Shown piece by piece: positions 8,741-16,806 of a stretch of 64,000 nucleotides of DNA. Under the pieces are notes generated by a model. The model was not told where the DNA came from. It ran no database searches and was given only the letters and a program-made list of their open reading frames with translations. The DNA is from Nocardioides sp. GY 10113. Lineage in GTDB: Bacteria; Actinomycetota; Actinomycetes; Propionibacteriales; Nocardioidaceae. The stretch covers positions 1-64,000 of the forward strand of contig NZ_STGK01000002.1 of NCBI RefSeq assembly GCF_004919105.1, in the 5' to 3' direction. How positions within the stretch are numbered: position 1 is the first letter of the stretch; every line of letters begins with the position of its first letter. Made by a program: the position numbers and the translations under genes.

Positions 8741-8912
8741 CGGTGCCCGTCGGCACCGGCGGGCACGGTGCGCGGGGCGCAAGGCCGGGCCCACCCGATC
8801 AGGTCTCGGCCCCGGTGACCCTCCGGCGGCGACTGCCGGCGTCGCTGCCCCGGCACCCGCACGCGGCGGGTGGACCCGACCATCGACGGGAGGATGCGCC
8901 CGCGGGTCGCGT

Positions 8913-9281
8913 TCACTGCTGCAGCGAGAGCGTGTTGCCGTCGGGATCGCGGAACCAGGCGATCCGGGCCCCGCCGGGCGCCGTCCAGATGCCGCGGTCG
9001 TCCTGGCCCAGACCGTCGTACCGGGTGAACGCGACGCCCCTGCCCGCGAGGCGGTCGACCTCGGCGTCGAGGTCGTCCACCGCCCAGCCGAGCACGGTGT
9101 AGGGGGCCGGCGCCACCCGGTCCACCCGGGTGATCCTGAGCTGGGTCGACGCGGTCGCGTGCACCAGCGCGAACGGACGCGCGTCCTCCAGCGGCAGGCC
9201 GAGCAGGTCGCCGTAGAACCTCTGAGCGTCGTCGAGGTCGGTCACTCCGACGAAGCCGACCTGCTGGGCTGAGTCGAGCAT
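8913..9281 (-). CDS. VOC superfamily (glyoxalase/bleomycin-resistance-like) protein
   Basis: 122 residues, the size of a single VOC module pair. VGFVGVTDLDDAQRFYGDLLGL opens the first beta-alpha-beta-beta-beta unit, and IAWFRDPDGNTLSLQQ ends the second. The strictly placed metal ligands of true glyoxalase I are only partly evident. It is best described as a VOC protein, either a small lyase or dioxygenase or a ligand binder. ATG 9281 has GGGAGG eight bases upstream. The start lies divergent from nothing obvious, with the methyltransferase gene upstream in the same direction. Confidence 0.85.
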   Translation of the reverse strand: MLDSAQQVGFVGVTDLDDAQRFYGDLLGLPLEDARPFALVHATASTQLRITRVDRVAPAPYTVLGWAVDDLDAEVDRLAGRGVAFTRYDGLGQDDRGIWTAPGGARIAWFRDPDGNTLSLQQ

Positions 9282-9326
9282 GTGAGGCGCCTCCCGGGCG
9301 AGCGGTCGGTCGGGCGTGGACGGTGC

Positions 9327-10121
9327 TCAGGGTCGAGGGCCTCGACGTCCCCGCACCCCCAGGGCCCGCGCGCTGAGCCGCACCGCGCCATCCTCAGCGG
9401 TCGGCAGCGCGGTCAGGAAGCGGTCCCGCAGCGCCTGCCGGTGCTCCTCGGCGAGGCCGGCGACGTACCCCGGCGCCGGGCCCGTGGCACCGAGGAACGG
9501 CACCCACGCCGCCGTCGCGCTCGGGTACAGGGCGTCGACGGCGACCGCCGTCGTCCCCACCCGCTCCAGGCCGGCGTCGCGCCACAGCCCCTCGAGGCGG
9601 GCGAGGTCCCAGCCGGCGAAGCGCGCGGCCTCGTCCTGCGCCGCGGCGGCGGGGTCGAGCGCCACCGCCGCCTCCCAGAAGGTGCTCAGCAGCTGCATCC
9701 CTCCCGCGTAGTCCCACACGTACGCCGCCACCTCCCCGCCCGGGCACGCCGCCCGAGCCATCGCGGCGAGCGCCGCCGCCGGATCGGGCAGGAAGTTCAG
9801 CACCAGCCCGGAGACGACCACGTCCGCGCTCTCCTCGGCCAGCTCCTCCACCCCCGCGACCCGGAAGCCCACCTCGGGCGAGGCGTGGTGCTCCTCGGCC
9901 CACGCGACGAACCCCGGCGACGGGTCGACCCCGAGCACCGAGCGCGGCCGCACCCACTCCGCGATCGCGGCGGTCAGGGCCCCGGTACCGCAGCCGACGT
10001 CGACCCAGCGCAGGTCGGACGGCGCCCCGAGCCAGCTCAGGAAGCGCGGCGCCACCAGCCGGCTCCACCGGCCGATGTAGGGCTCGTAGCGATCACCCGC
10101 GAGCCAAGCGTCCTCGGCCAC
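9327..10121 (-). CDS. Class I SAM-dependent methyltransferase
   Basis: 264 residues. Motif I, VDVGCGTGALTAAI (about residue 45), the acidic end of strand 2 in SVLGVDPSPGFVAWA, and the strand-4 region DVVVSGLVLNFLPD are those of the UbiE/Methyltransf_11 fold. The C-terminal part (AALDPAAAAQDEAARFAGW and onward) is a substrate lid seen in small-molecule methyltransferases. The substrate is unknown. GTG 10121 follows TACCGT (minus strand, 10128-10133) by six bases, suggesting a leaderless message. Confidence 0.88.
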   Translation of the reverse strand: MAEDAWLAGDRYEPYIGRWSRLVAPRFLSWLGAPSDLRWVDVGCGTGALTAAIAEWVRPRSVLGVDPSPGFVAWAEEHHASPEVGFRVAGVEELAEESADVVVSGLVLNFLPDPAAALAAMARAACPGGEVAAYVWDYAGGMQLLSTFWEAAVALDPAAAAQDEAARFAGWDLARLEGLWRDAGLERVGTTAVAVDALYPSATAAWVPFLGATGPAPGYVAGLAEEHRQALRDRFLTALPTAEDGAVRLSARALGVRGRRGPRP

Positions 10122-10190
10122 GACCCCACGGTAGCGCCGATGCACCCGACCCGCCCCGCCCAGCGCGCGGGATCGGGTCGGCCCGCGCGA

Positions 10191-11117
10191 TCAGGGCGTG
10201 CCGCGGAACTCGGCGTACAGGTCGGGCAGGATCCGTGAGAGGTGGTTCATCTCCGCCGCGCAGTGCTGCATCAGGTCGCGCCCGAAGGCCACGTCGAACG
10301 GGAGCGGGGTGCTGAGCGTGGGCAGCGGGTTGCGGGCGATGGCACACAGGTTGGCGCGTGCGTCGACCTCACCCAGGCTGGCCACGTTGAGGTAGAAGCG
10401 ACTGCGCATCTCCGCCCCGTAGCCGGTGGGTCGGATCTGGTGCGCCAGGCGGCCCAGCCGGACCGGGAGGACCGAGCTGCCGACGTGGCCGGTGACCACC
10501 GTGTGACCGGCGGGGACGACGAAGCCGTGCCGCTCGGGATCGACGAAGCTGATCGCCAGCTGCTCGAGCTGGTCGCCGATGTACTCGTCGACGTAGCTGG
10601 TGTTGCCCACGTACTTCTGGCGGTCGGTCAGGCCCGGGATCCGCGAGCGGTCCTGCTTGATCGCGGCGAAGGCGTGCGCGTCGGGGTGCCACAGCTTGTA
10701 GCGGGCCGGCTCCGTGCTGTGCCAGCCGAACCACCAGTCCCACATCGCCGCGGTGTTGCCCGGCAGCCGGGTGTGCATCGCGACCCAGACCTGCCCGCCG
10801 GCGGTCAGGCCGTAGCCCCGCTCCAGCCGCGAGTAGCCGGTCGGCGCCAGGTCGCGGGTCAGGTCAGACAGCGGCGGGATCGCCGACGCCGGCGTCGGGC
10901 CGGCGTCCACCGCCCGCGCAGCCGCCGCCTGGATCGGCCGCGTGCTGGACGCCATGTAGGAGGCGTACGGCTGGGCGCGGTCAGCCCGGCGGTAGCCGAG
11001 GTAACGCGGCGCGCAGCCGAGGGTGCCGGCAACGCCGGCGGCGGCGGGCCGCAGCGGCAGCGCAGCGAGCGAGGCCGTGCCGGCGGCAGCGGAGAGCATC
11101 GAGCGACGACTGATCAT
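10191..11117 (-). CDS. Tat-type exported PhlG-like (2,4-diacetylphloroglucinol hydrolase family) protein
   Basis: 308 residues. The N-terminus ISRRSMLSAAAGTASLAAL is a twin-arginine signal. The body has MWDWWFGWH, RYKLWHPDAHAF, a later GHTVVTGHV and a C-terminal HCAAEMNHLSRILPDLY. These histidine- and glutamate-containing segments are characteristic of the DAPG hydrolase (PhlG) family, zinc enzymes that cleave a carbon-carbon bond in acylated phloroglucinols. The substrate in this organism is unknown. ATG 11117 has GGAAGGT upstream. It is divergent from the TetR gene at 11214, with a palindrome between, and is therefore probably controlled by it. Confidence 0.8.
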   Translation of the reverse strand: MISRRSMLSAAAGTASLAALPLRPAAAGVAGTLGCAPRYLGYRRADRAQPYASYMASSTRPIQAAAARAVDAGPTPASAIPPLSDLTRDLAPTGYSRLERGYGLTAGGQVWVAMHTRLPGNTAAMWDWWFGWHSTEPARYKLWHPDAHAFAAIKQDRSRIPGLTDRQKYVGNTSYVDEYIGDQLEQLAISFVDPERHGFVVPAGHTVVTGHVGSSVLPVRLGRLAHQIRPTGYGAEMRSRFYLNVASLGEVDARANLCAIARNPLPTLSTPLPFDVAFGRDLMQHCAAEMNHLSRILPDLYAEFRGTP

Positions 11118-11168
11118 CGGTGACCTTCCTGGGGAGCAGACAGGAGTGGGACGCGTTCTCGTTCGCAG

Positions 11169-11188
11169 ACTAGAATTCGTCTTCTAGT
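11169..11188. promoter_or_regulatory. Palindromic operator for the adjacent TetR regulator
   Basis: Perfect seven-base arms ACTAGAA and TTCTAGT are separated by TTCGTC, in the 96-base gap between the PhlG-like gene and the divergent TetR gene. TAGAAT inside it could also be the -10 box for the TetR gene. Size, symmetry and position are those of a TetR-family operator that controls both directions. Confidence 0.65.
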
Positions 11189-11213
11189 TCTGTCGACCCG
11201 TGGGGGTGACGCG

Positions 11214-11948
11214 ATGAGCGCCACGCGTCCGGTTCCGGCCGTCCGCGCACCCCAGCAGGCGCGCAGCCGCGCCTCCACCGAGCGCCTGCTGGACGCCGCG
11301 CTCGAGGTGCTCGCCCGCGCAGGCGTCGGCGGGCTCACGATCGCCGACGTCTCCCGCGTCGCCGGGGTCTCGGTCGGCTCGCTGTACCACCGGTTCGGTG
11401 ACCGCGACGGCCTGCTCGCAGCCTGCCAGCAGCGCTTCTTCGACCGGGTGGCCGACGAGTGGCTGACCACGGGCACGGCGATCGCCGAGGAGCGCGACCC
11501 GCGGGCGCTGCTCGAGCGGATCGTGGCCGCCTTCGACGAGGTCTTCGGCAACCACAGGTCACTGTTCCGCGCGTTCATGGTGACGGGGTACGACGAGCCG
11601 ACCCTCCGCGCACAGGGCATCGCCTTCAGCCGCCGCACGGCGGAGCTGATGATCGACCTGCTGGCCGAGCGCACGGCGGCGCCGCGCGAGGCCGCCGACA
11701 CCGTCTACCGGATGCTGTTCGGCCACGCGATCCTGGAGGTGATGTTCGACGACGGCGAGGTGAGCGGCGCTCCCGCGGACCGGACGAGGCGGCGAGCCCA
11801 CCTGGTCACAGCGGCGGCCGCGCTGCTGTCGCCGCCCGACGCCCGAGCGTCTCCCCGACCCGTCCCGGCCGCTACCCGAACGGCAGGGACCGACCCACCC
11901 AGTCCAGCCGCTCGTCCAGCCAGCCGAGGAGGCTCAACGACCTGCTGA
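11214..11948 (+). CDS. TetR/AcrR family regulator
   Basis: 244 residues. The N-terminal helix-turn-helix is clear (STERLLDAALEVLARAGVGG, then VSRVAGVSVGSLYHRFGDRDGLL). The rest is an all-helical ligand domain. The last 40 or so residues are Ala/Pro/Arg-rich and probably disordered. The final 77 bases overlap the end of the convergent SGNH gene, so the real C-terminus may have grown by read-through. It is predicted to repress the PhlG-like gene and itself through the palindrome at 11169-11188, with an aromatic ligand as a plausible inducer. Confidence 0.88.
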   Translation: MSATRPVPAVRAPQQARSRASTERLLDAALEVLARAGVGGLTIADVSRVAGVSVGSLYHRFGDRDGLLAACQQRFFDRVADEWLTTGTAIAEERDPRALLERIVAAFDEVFGNHRSLFRAFMVTGYDEPTLRAQGIAFSRRTAELMIDLLAERTAAPREAADTVYRMLFGHAILEVMFDDGEVSGAPADRTRRRAHLVTAAAALLSPPDARASPRPVPAATRTAGTDPPSPAARPASRGGSTTC

Positions 11949-13473
11949 CCAGCGCCGGCGGATCACTGACCAGGGTGTCGGCGAGCAGCAGGCGGTCGAA
12001 GTCGACCTCGACCGGGCCGACCCGGGGCGTCACCCCGTCGCGCTCGCGGAACTGGACGCCCGCCATCTCCAGCACCCGGATCACCTCCTGGGCGAGGATC
12101 CCGTAGCCGATCGTCGTCGGGTGCACCCCGTCGAGGGAGAAGAGCCCGCCGTCGGTGCGCCCCTCGGGCCCGGAGCGGAAGAACCGGGTGCTGGGCACCG
12201 GGTCCAGCGCGCGCAGCGCCGCCGGCAGCTCGTACGGCGTCCACCAGGCCGGCCGCGCCCACGGACTCTCGATGTACCGGCGAGCGGCCAGCCGGTCCAG
12301 CAGCGCGGCCAGGTCGAAGAGGTACCAGTCCAGGCCGTCGCGACGCGCCGCGGCGACCGAGGCCACGATCGTCTCGTTGAAGGCGTCGATGGCCGAGTCG
12401 ATGGCCCGTGCCTCCTCGCCCGTGAGGTGCGGGTCCCGACCCGGGTCGAAGTCGTCGTCCGAGATCCACGGACGGGTGTAGTAGGGGAAGTACCGCGACG
12501 CGGGCCGCACCTTGCCGGCGACCCCTCGGGCGATCGGCGCGATCGTCACCGACGGGACCGTAGCGACCACCACGTGGGCCGCGGCGACCCGGCGCAGCTC
12601 CGCCTCGAGCGCCGCCCAGTCGGCGGCGAAGGCGCTGGGCCGCCACAGGTTGCAGCCGCGTCCGGCGGCGGGTCGCTCGGCGAGCGGCAGGTCGGCGTAC
12701 CCCTCCGGGGTCCAGACGGGCTCGAGCGAGACCACCGAGCCGAGCGCGTTGTTCGACCCGAGCACCACGACCAGCGTCTCGATCCCCTCGCCGGGGGCGC
12801 TCATCGCGGCCGCGGCCTCCAGCACGGTCCGGTCGGCCGCCCCCTCCCCGACCCCGTCCCGGGCGCGCTGGAGGACCGACCACGCGACGAGCTGGCGGTG
12901 GTGCTCGACGATCTGCGAGGTGAGGTCGTCGCGGGTCGGCCGCGCGATCGCGGCGGCCACCTCCGACGCGACGAGCAGGACCGGGTCGAGCAGGTCCCAG
13001 CCGGAGACCCCCATGTTGTCCGGGGGCGGCCCCGGGGCCGGCGGGCGCGAGCCGGGACCGCGCTCCCAGTAGTCCTCGATCCCGTCCATGTAGCCGCGCA
13101 GCCACAGGCCGGCGGGGACGATCTCCCAGAAGTCCAGACGCTCCCCGAACCGGTCCTGCATCGCACGCGCCAGTCGCTCCAGGTCCAGCGGCAGACCGCC
13201 CGGCCCGGTCGGCCACTCGTAGGTCGGGAAGGTGAACGCTCCCGCGGGCAGGCCCAGCTCGTAGGCGACCAGCGCCGGCCAGCTCAGGTCGGTGCGGTGG
13301 ACGGCCCCGCTCATGAACCCCTGGGTCAGCGAGTCGCCGACGGTGACCAGTCGGTGTCGTGCGTCCGGCGCGGCCACGGCGGCCACGTCGATGCCCAGCC
13401 GGGGATCGACCACCGGCTCCCGGGGGCTGGTCCGGATCTCGACCTCGTCCGGCGTGCGGCGCTGACCCGCCAT
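11872..13473 (-). CDS. SGNH/GDSL hydrolase
   Basis: 533 residues, long for the family. Block I is VTVGDSLTQGFMSG (about residue 45), with the nucleophile serine. LGSNNALG serves as the oxyanion Asn block, and DGVHPTTIGYG near residue 455 is the Asp-His block V. No signal peptide is seen, so it is probably a cytosolic esterase or lipase of unknown substrate. The insert between blocks I and III is unusually large. The end overlaps the convergent TetR gene by 77 bases. The start is divergent from the acyl-CoA operon at 13566. Confidence 0.85.
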   Translation of the reverse strand: MAGQRRTPDEVEIRTSPREPVVDPRLGIDVAAVAAPDARHRLVTVGDSLTQGFMSGAVHRTDLSWPALVAYELGLPAGAFTFPTYEWPTGPGGLPLDLERLARAMQDRFGERLDFWEIVPAGLWLRGYMDGIEDYWERGPGSRPPAPGPPPDNMGVSGWDLLDPVLLVASEVAAAIARPTRDDLTSQIVEHHRQLVAWSVLQRARDGVGEGAADRTVLEAAAAMSAPGEGIETLVVVLGSNNALGSVVSLEPVWTPEGYADLPLAERPAAGRGCNLWRPSAFAADWAALEAELRRVAAAHVVVATVPSVTIAPIARGVAGKVRPASRYFPYYTRPWISDDDFDPGRDPHLTGEEARAIDSAIDAFNETIVASVAAARRDGLDWYLFDLAALLDRLAARRYIESPWARPAWWTPYELPAALRALDPVPSTRFFRSGPEGRTDGGLFSLDGVHPTTIGYGILAQEVIRVLEMAGVQFRERDGVTPRVGPVEVDFDRLLLADTLVSDPPALVSRSLSLLGWLDERLDWVGRSLPFG

Positions 13474-13527
13474 GCTCCAGTCCTACTCCCCCGCACCGGC
13501 GGGCGCCACCGCGGGCCTCCGATCAGG

Positions 13528-13557
13528 TTCTATCGCTTGATAGAAACAGTTGATAGA
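13528..13557. promoter_or_regulatory. tetO-like operator with an extra half site
   Basis: TTCTATC (13528-13534) and GATAGAA (13539-13545) form a perfect inverted repeat with a four-base spacer. TTGATAGA then recurs at 13550-13557, 13 bases after its first copy at 13537. The site ends eight bases before GTG 13566. The CTATC/GATAG arms equal those of the classical tet operator, which has a three-base spacer. The likely binder is the TetR-family protein encoded inside the operon (18880-19566). Confidence 0.6.
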
Positions 13558-13565
13558 TTCTCGGC

Positions 13566-14009
13566 GTGAGCACCGAGAGCCTGTCGGCGCCGTACTCCAC
13601 GGAGTTCGGCTTCGAGCGCACCGTCGGCCCGAAGATCGGCGTCTTCCTCGGCGGCCTGCGCGAGGGCCGGCTCCTCGGGGTCCGGGGGTCCGAGGAGCGG
13701 GTCCTGTGCCCGGTCGCCGAGTTCGACCCGGTCACCGCCGAGGAGACCGGGGGCTTCGTCGAGCTCGACCCGGTCGGTGCCGTGCACAGCTTCACCTGGG
13801 TCGAGCCCCGCGCGCAGGACCCGCTGGACCGCCCCTTCGGGTGGGCGCTGATCGCGATCGACGGCGCCGACACCTGCCTGTTCCACGCCGTCGACACCGG
13901 AGGCGACCCGGCCGCGCTCCGCACCGGCCTCCGGGTCCGCGCCCGCTGGGCCGACCAGCGGGTCGGCTCGATCCGGGACATCGTGTGCTTCGAGCCGGTG
14001 ACGGCATGA
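13566..14009 (+). CDS. OB-fold (DUF35-type) protein without a zinc ribbon
   Basis: 147 residues, first gene of an eight-gene operon. GSEERVLCPVAEFDP sits where DUF35 proteins have the CxxC zinc ribbon, but only one cysteine remains. The second half (GAVHSFTWVEPRA, then WALIAIDGADTCLFHAVD and GLRVRARW) is the OB-fold that in ChsH2/BbsA-like proteins contacts the acyl-CoA and its thiolase-fold partner. It probably is a subunit of a thiolase-like complex with the following genes. It ends in an ATGA overlap with the next gene. Confidence 0.75.
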   Translation: MSTESLSAPYSTEFGFERTVGPKIGVFLGGLREGRLLGVRGSEERVLCPVAEFDPVTAEETGGFVELDPVGAVHSFTWVEPRAQDPLDRPFGWALIAIDGADTCLFHAVDTGGDPAALRTGLRVRARWADQRVGSIRDIVCFEPVTA

Positions 14010-14539
14010 GCGTCCATGGCCTGGCCGATGCCGAGCTGCCCGCGCCGGTCGCCACGATCGCCGCGCCCTTCCACGTCGACTACACCTATGTCGCCGGCGT
14101 GGGCCGCTCGGTCTACCTGCGCGGCATGGCCGAGGGCCGTTTCCTGGCCCGGGAGTGCCCCGGCTGCGGCCAGGTCTACTTCCCCGCCCCCGAGCAGTGC
14201 GCGCGCTGCCTGGTCGCGCTGCTGTCGCCGTCCGAGATCCCCGGCACCGGCACGGTCAGCACGTTCTGCATCGTCAACCTGCCCTTCCCCGGCCAGCTCT
14301 TCACCCCGCCGTACGTCGTCGGCTACCTCAACCTCGACGGGACCGGCACCAAGCTGATGCACCGGATCATGGAGGTCGAGCCCGAGCGGGTGAGCGTCGG
14401 GATGGCCGTCGAGCCGGTCTGGGCGCCGCCCGAGGAGTGGGAGCCGTCGCTGGCCAGCGTCCGCTACTTCCGCCCCGTGGACCCCGCGTTGCGGGCGCCG
14501 CTTCCCCCGGGGAGCGCTCGAGGAGGCCGTGATGCGTGA
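14006..14539 (+). CDS. Zn-ribbon OB-fold (DUF35) protein, ChsH2/BbsA-like
   Basis: 177 residues. ECPGCGQVYFPAPEQCARC (about residues 49-67) is a four-cysteine zinc ribbon. The OB domain follows (GTGTVSTFCIVNLPFPG, then YVVGYLNLDGTGTKLMHRI). Such proteins bind thiolase-fold partners and support aldolase or thiolase reactions on acyl-CoAs: ChsH2 with Ltp2 in steroid side-chain loss, BbsA with BbsB in benzylsuccinate breakdown. ATG 14006 overlaps the previous stop by four bases, so it is translationally coupled. Confidence 0.85.
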   Translation: MSVHGLADAELPAPVATIAAPFHVDYTYVAGVGRSVYLRGMAEGRFLARECPGCGQVYFPAPEQCARCLVALLSPSEIPGTGTVSTFCIVNLPFPGQLFTPPYVVGYLNLDGTGTKLMHRIMEVEPERVSVGMAVEPVWAPPEEWEPSLASVRYFRPVDPALRAPLPPGSARGGRDA

Positions 14540-15605
14540 CGTCGGCGTCGTCGCCTTCGCCCAGTCCGACTGCCTCGCCGCCAACCGGCGCGACGACATG
14601 GCCGACATCCTGGCCCCGGTGATCGCGGCGGCCGTCGCCGAGGCCGGCATCGACCGGAGCGAGATCGACTTCTACTGCTCCGGCAGCCACGACTTCCACG
14701 AGGGTCGCACCTTCGCCTACATCGAGTCCCTCGACGCGGTCGGGGCGTGGCCGCCGATCTCGGAGTCGCACGTCGAGATGGACGCCGCGTGGGCGGTCAC
14801 CGAGGCCTGGTCCTGGCTGCAGCTCGGCGAGGGCGACCTCGCCCTGGTCTACGGCATCGGCCGCGGTTCGCTCGCCCGCGACCTCGACCAGGTCAGCCGG
14901 ACGATGCTGGACCCCTACTACCTCGCGCCCCTCTCCCCGCCGCGGCACGCGCTCGCCGGCATCCAGGCCCAGGCACTGCTGGCCACCGGCAGGGTGGACG
15001 AGACCGACCTGGCGGCCACCGTCGCCCGCAGCCTGGCCGACGCCGAGTCCAACCGGCACGCCCAGCGGTCGGGGCGGCCCTCGATCGAGGAGCTGCTCGC
15101 GGCGCCGTACGTCGCCGCGCCGTTGCGGGAGCACGACTGCGCCCCTGTCGGGGACGCCGCGGCGGTGCTGATCCTGGCCGCCGGCGACCGGGCCCGTGAG
15201 CTCTGCGAGCGTCCGGCGTGGATCCGGGCGATGGACCACCGGATCGACAGCCACTACCCCGGCTCGCGCGACCTGACCCGCCTGGAGACCGTCGAGATCG
15301 CCGCTTCCCGGGCCTCGGCGATGGCCGGCTTCGGCCCCGGCGACGTCGACGTCGCCGAGCTGCACACCGAGTACTCCTACGCCGAGCCGCTGCTCGCCAC
15401 GGCGCTCGGACTGGGCCCCGACGTCGTGCTGAACCCCTCGGGCGGGCCGCTGGCGGGCAACCCGACCACGGCCACCGGGCTGATCCGGATCGGGGAGGCC
15501 GCGGCGCGGATCCGCTCGGGGTCCGCCGACCGGGCACTGGCCCATGCGACGTCGGGCCCGGCGCTGCAGCACAACCTGGTCAGCCTCATGGAGGGGGACG
15601 GATGA
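14532..15605 (+). CDS. Thiolase-fold protein lacking the catalytic cysteine (Ltp2-like)
   Basis: 357 residues. ATG 14532 follows AGGAGG by five bases and overlaps the preceding gene by eight. It has the lipid-transfer-protein/thiolase fold, ending NPSGGPLAGNPTTATG. The nucleophile region reads EMDAAWAVTEAW with no cysteine. The histidine blocks HDxF and GHPLGATG are replaced by HTEYSYAE and GNPTTATG. That pattern is the one of non-thiolytic Ltp2-type aldolases, which use tyrosines. It is likely to pair with the OB proteins and with the next gene. Confidence 0.82.
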   Translation: MRDVGVVAFAQSDCLAANRRDDMADILAPVIAAAVAEAGIDRSEIDFYCSGSHDFHEGRTFAYIESLDAVGAWPPISESHVEMDAAWAVTEAWSWLQLGEGDLALVYGIGRGSLARDLDQVSRTMLDPYYLAPLSPPRHALAGIQAQALLATGRVDETDLAATVARSLADAESNRHAQRSGRPSIEELLAAPYVAAPLREHDCAPVGDAAAVLILAAGDRARELCERPAWIRAMDHRIDSHYPGSRDLTRLETVEIAASRASAMAGFGPGDVDVAELHTEYSYAEPLLATALGLGPDVVLNPSGGPLAGNPTTATGLIRIGEAAARIRSGSADRALAHATSGPALQHNLVSLMEGDG

Positions 15606-16774
15606 GCAGCCACGAGCGGGTCGCGGTGGTCGGGGTCGGCCAGAGCAGGCAGGCCAAGCGCCGGCAGACCTCGATCGCCGGCCTGGTCCGGGAGTCGGTC
15701 GCCGGCGCGCTGGCCGACGCGGGGCTCGGCTTCGCCGACGTCGACGCGATCGTGCTCTCCAAGACCCCCGACCTCTTCGACGGCGTGATGCAGCCCGAGC
15801 TCTACCTGGCCGACGCGATGGGCGCCCGCAACCTTCCGGTCACCCGCGTCTTCACCGGCGGCAGCGTCGGCGGGCACGCGGCGATCTACGCCGCCCACCT
15901 GGTCCAGGCCGGCCTGGCCGAACGGGTGCTGGTGGTCGCCTACAGCAAGGAGTCCGAGGGCGACTTCACCTGGGCGCTCTCGCGGCCGCTGCCCTTCAAC
16001 GTGGCGCTCGGCGCCGGTGCCGGCGGCCACTTCTCCCCCGTGATCCGCGAGTACATCCACCGGTCCGGGGCGCCCGAGCACATCGGCTGGCAGGTCGCGG
16101 TCAACCACCGCCTCAACGCCACCCGCAACCCGCTGGCCCACGTGCAGATGCCCGACATCACCATCGAGAAGGTCCGCGACTCCCCCATGCTGTGGGACCC
16201 GGTGCGGTTCCTGGAGTCCTGTCCCACCTCGGACGGCTCCGCGGCGATCGTGGTCACCGGCGAGGCCGAGGCGGAGCGGATCGCTGCCGCCAGCGGCCGT
16301 CCGCCCGCCTGGGTGCACGGGATGTCCTGGCGCACCGAGACCGGCCACTTCGCCGGCCGCGACGAGGTGAACCCGCGGGCCGGCGCCGAGTGCGCCGCCG
16401 ACGCGTTCGCCCAGGCCGGGATCACTCGCCCGGCGGCCGAGCTCGACGTGGCCGAGCTCTACATCCCGTTCAGCTGGTACGAGCCGATCTGGCTGGAGAA
16501 CATCGGCCTGGCCGCGGTCGGGGACGGCTGGCGGATGGTCGACCGCGGCGCCACCGCCTTCGGCGGCGACCTCCCGGTCAACCCGTCCGGCGGCGTGCTG
16601 TCGGGCAACCCGACCGGCGCCACCGGCCTGGTCCGCTTCGCCGAGGCCGCCCAGCAGGTGCGCGGCCTGGCCGGCGCCCACCAGGTCGAGGGCGCCCGAC
16701 GCGCCGTCGGCCACGCGATGGGCGGGGCCTCGCAGTTCCACGCCCTGTGGGTCGTGGGCGCCGAGAAGCCCTGA
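15602..16774 (+). CDS. Second thiolase-fold protein lacking the catalytic cysteine
   Basis: 390 residues, start ATG 15602 overlapping the previous stop. It is a thiolase-domain protein of the lipid-transfer class. The active-site loop reads FTGGSVGGHAAIYA, without the cysteine. The later blocks are ELYIPFSWYEPIW and NPSGGVLSGNPTGATG, again without the GHP histidine. With its neighbour it may form a heteromeric thiolase-like enzyme that cleaves by retro-aldol rather than thiolytic chemistry. That is inference from missing residues and gene order. Confidence 0.82.
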   Translation: MSSHERVAVVGVGQSRQAKRRQTSIAGLVRESVAGALADAGLGFADVDAIVLSKTPDLFDGVMQPELYLADAMGARNLPVTRVFTGGSVGGHAAIYAAHLVQAGLAERVLVVAYSKESEGDFTWALSRPLPFNVALGAGAGGHFSPVIREYIHRSGAPEHIGWQVAVNHRLNATRNPLAHVQMPDITIEKVRDSPMLWDPVRFLESCPTSDGSAAIVVTGEAEAERIAAASGRPPAWVHGMSWRTETGHFAGRDEVNPRAGAECAADAFAQAGITRPAAELDVAELYIPFSWYEPIWLENIGLAAVGDGWRMVDRGATAFGGDLPVNPSGGVLSGNPTGATGLVRFAEAAQQVRGLAGAHQVEGARRAVGHAMGGASQFHALWVVGAEKP

Positions 16775-16806
16775 GCCACCGAGACACCGACGACCTGGAG
16801 GACGCC

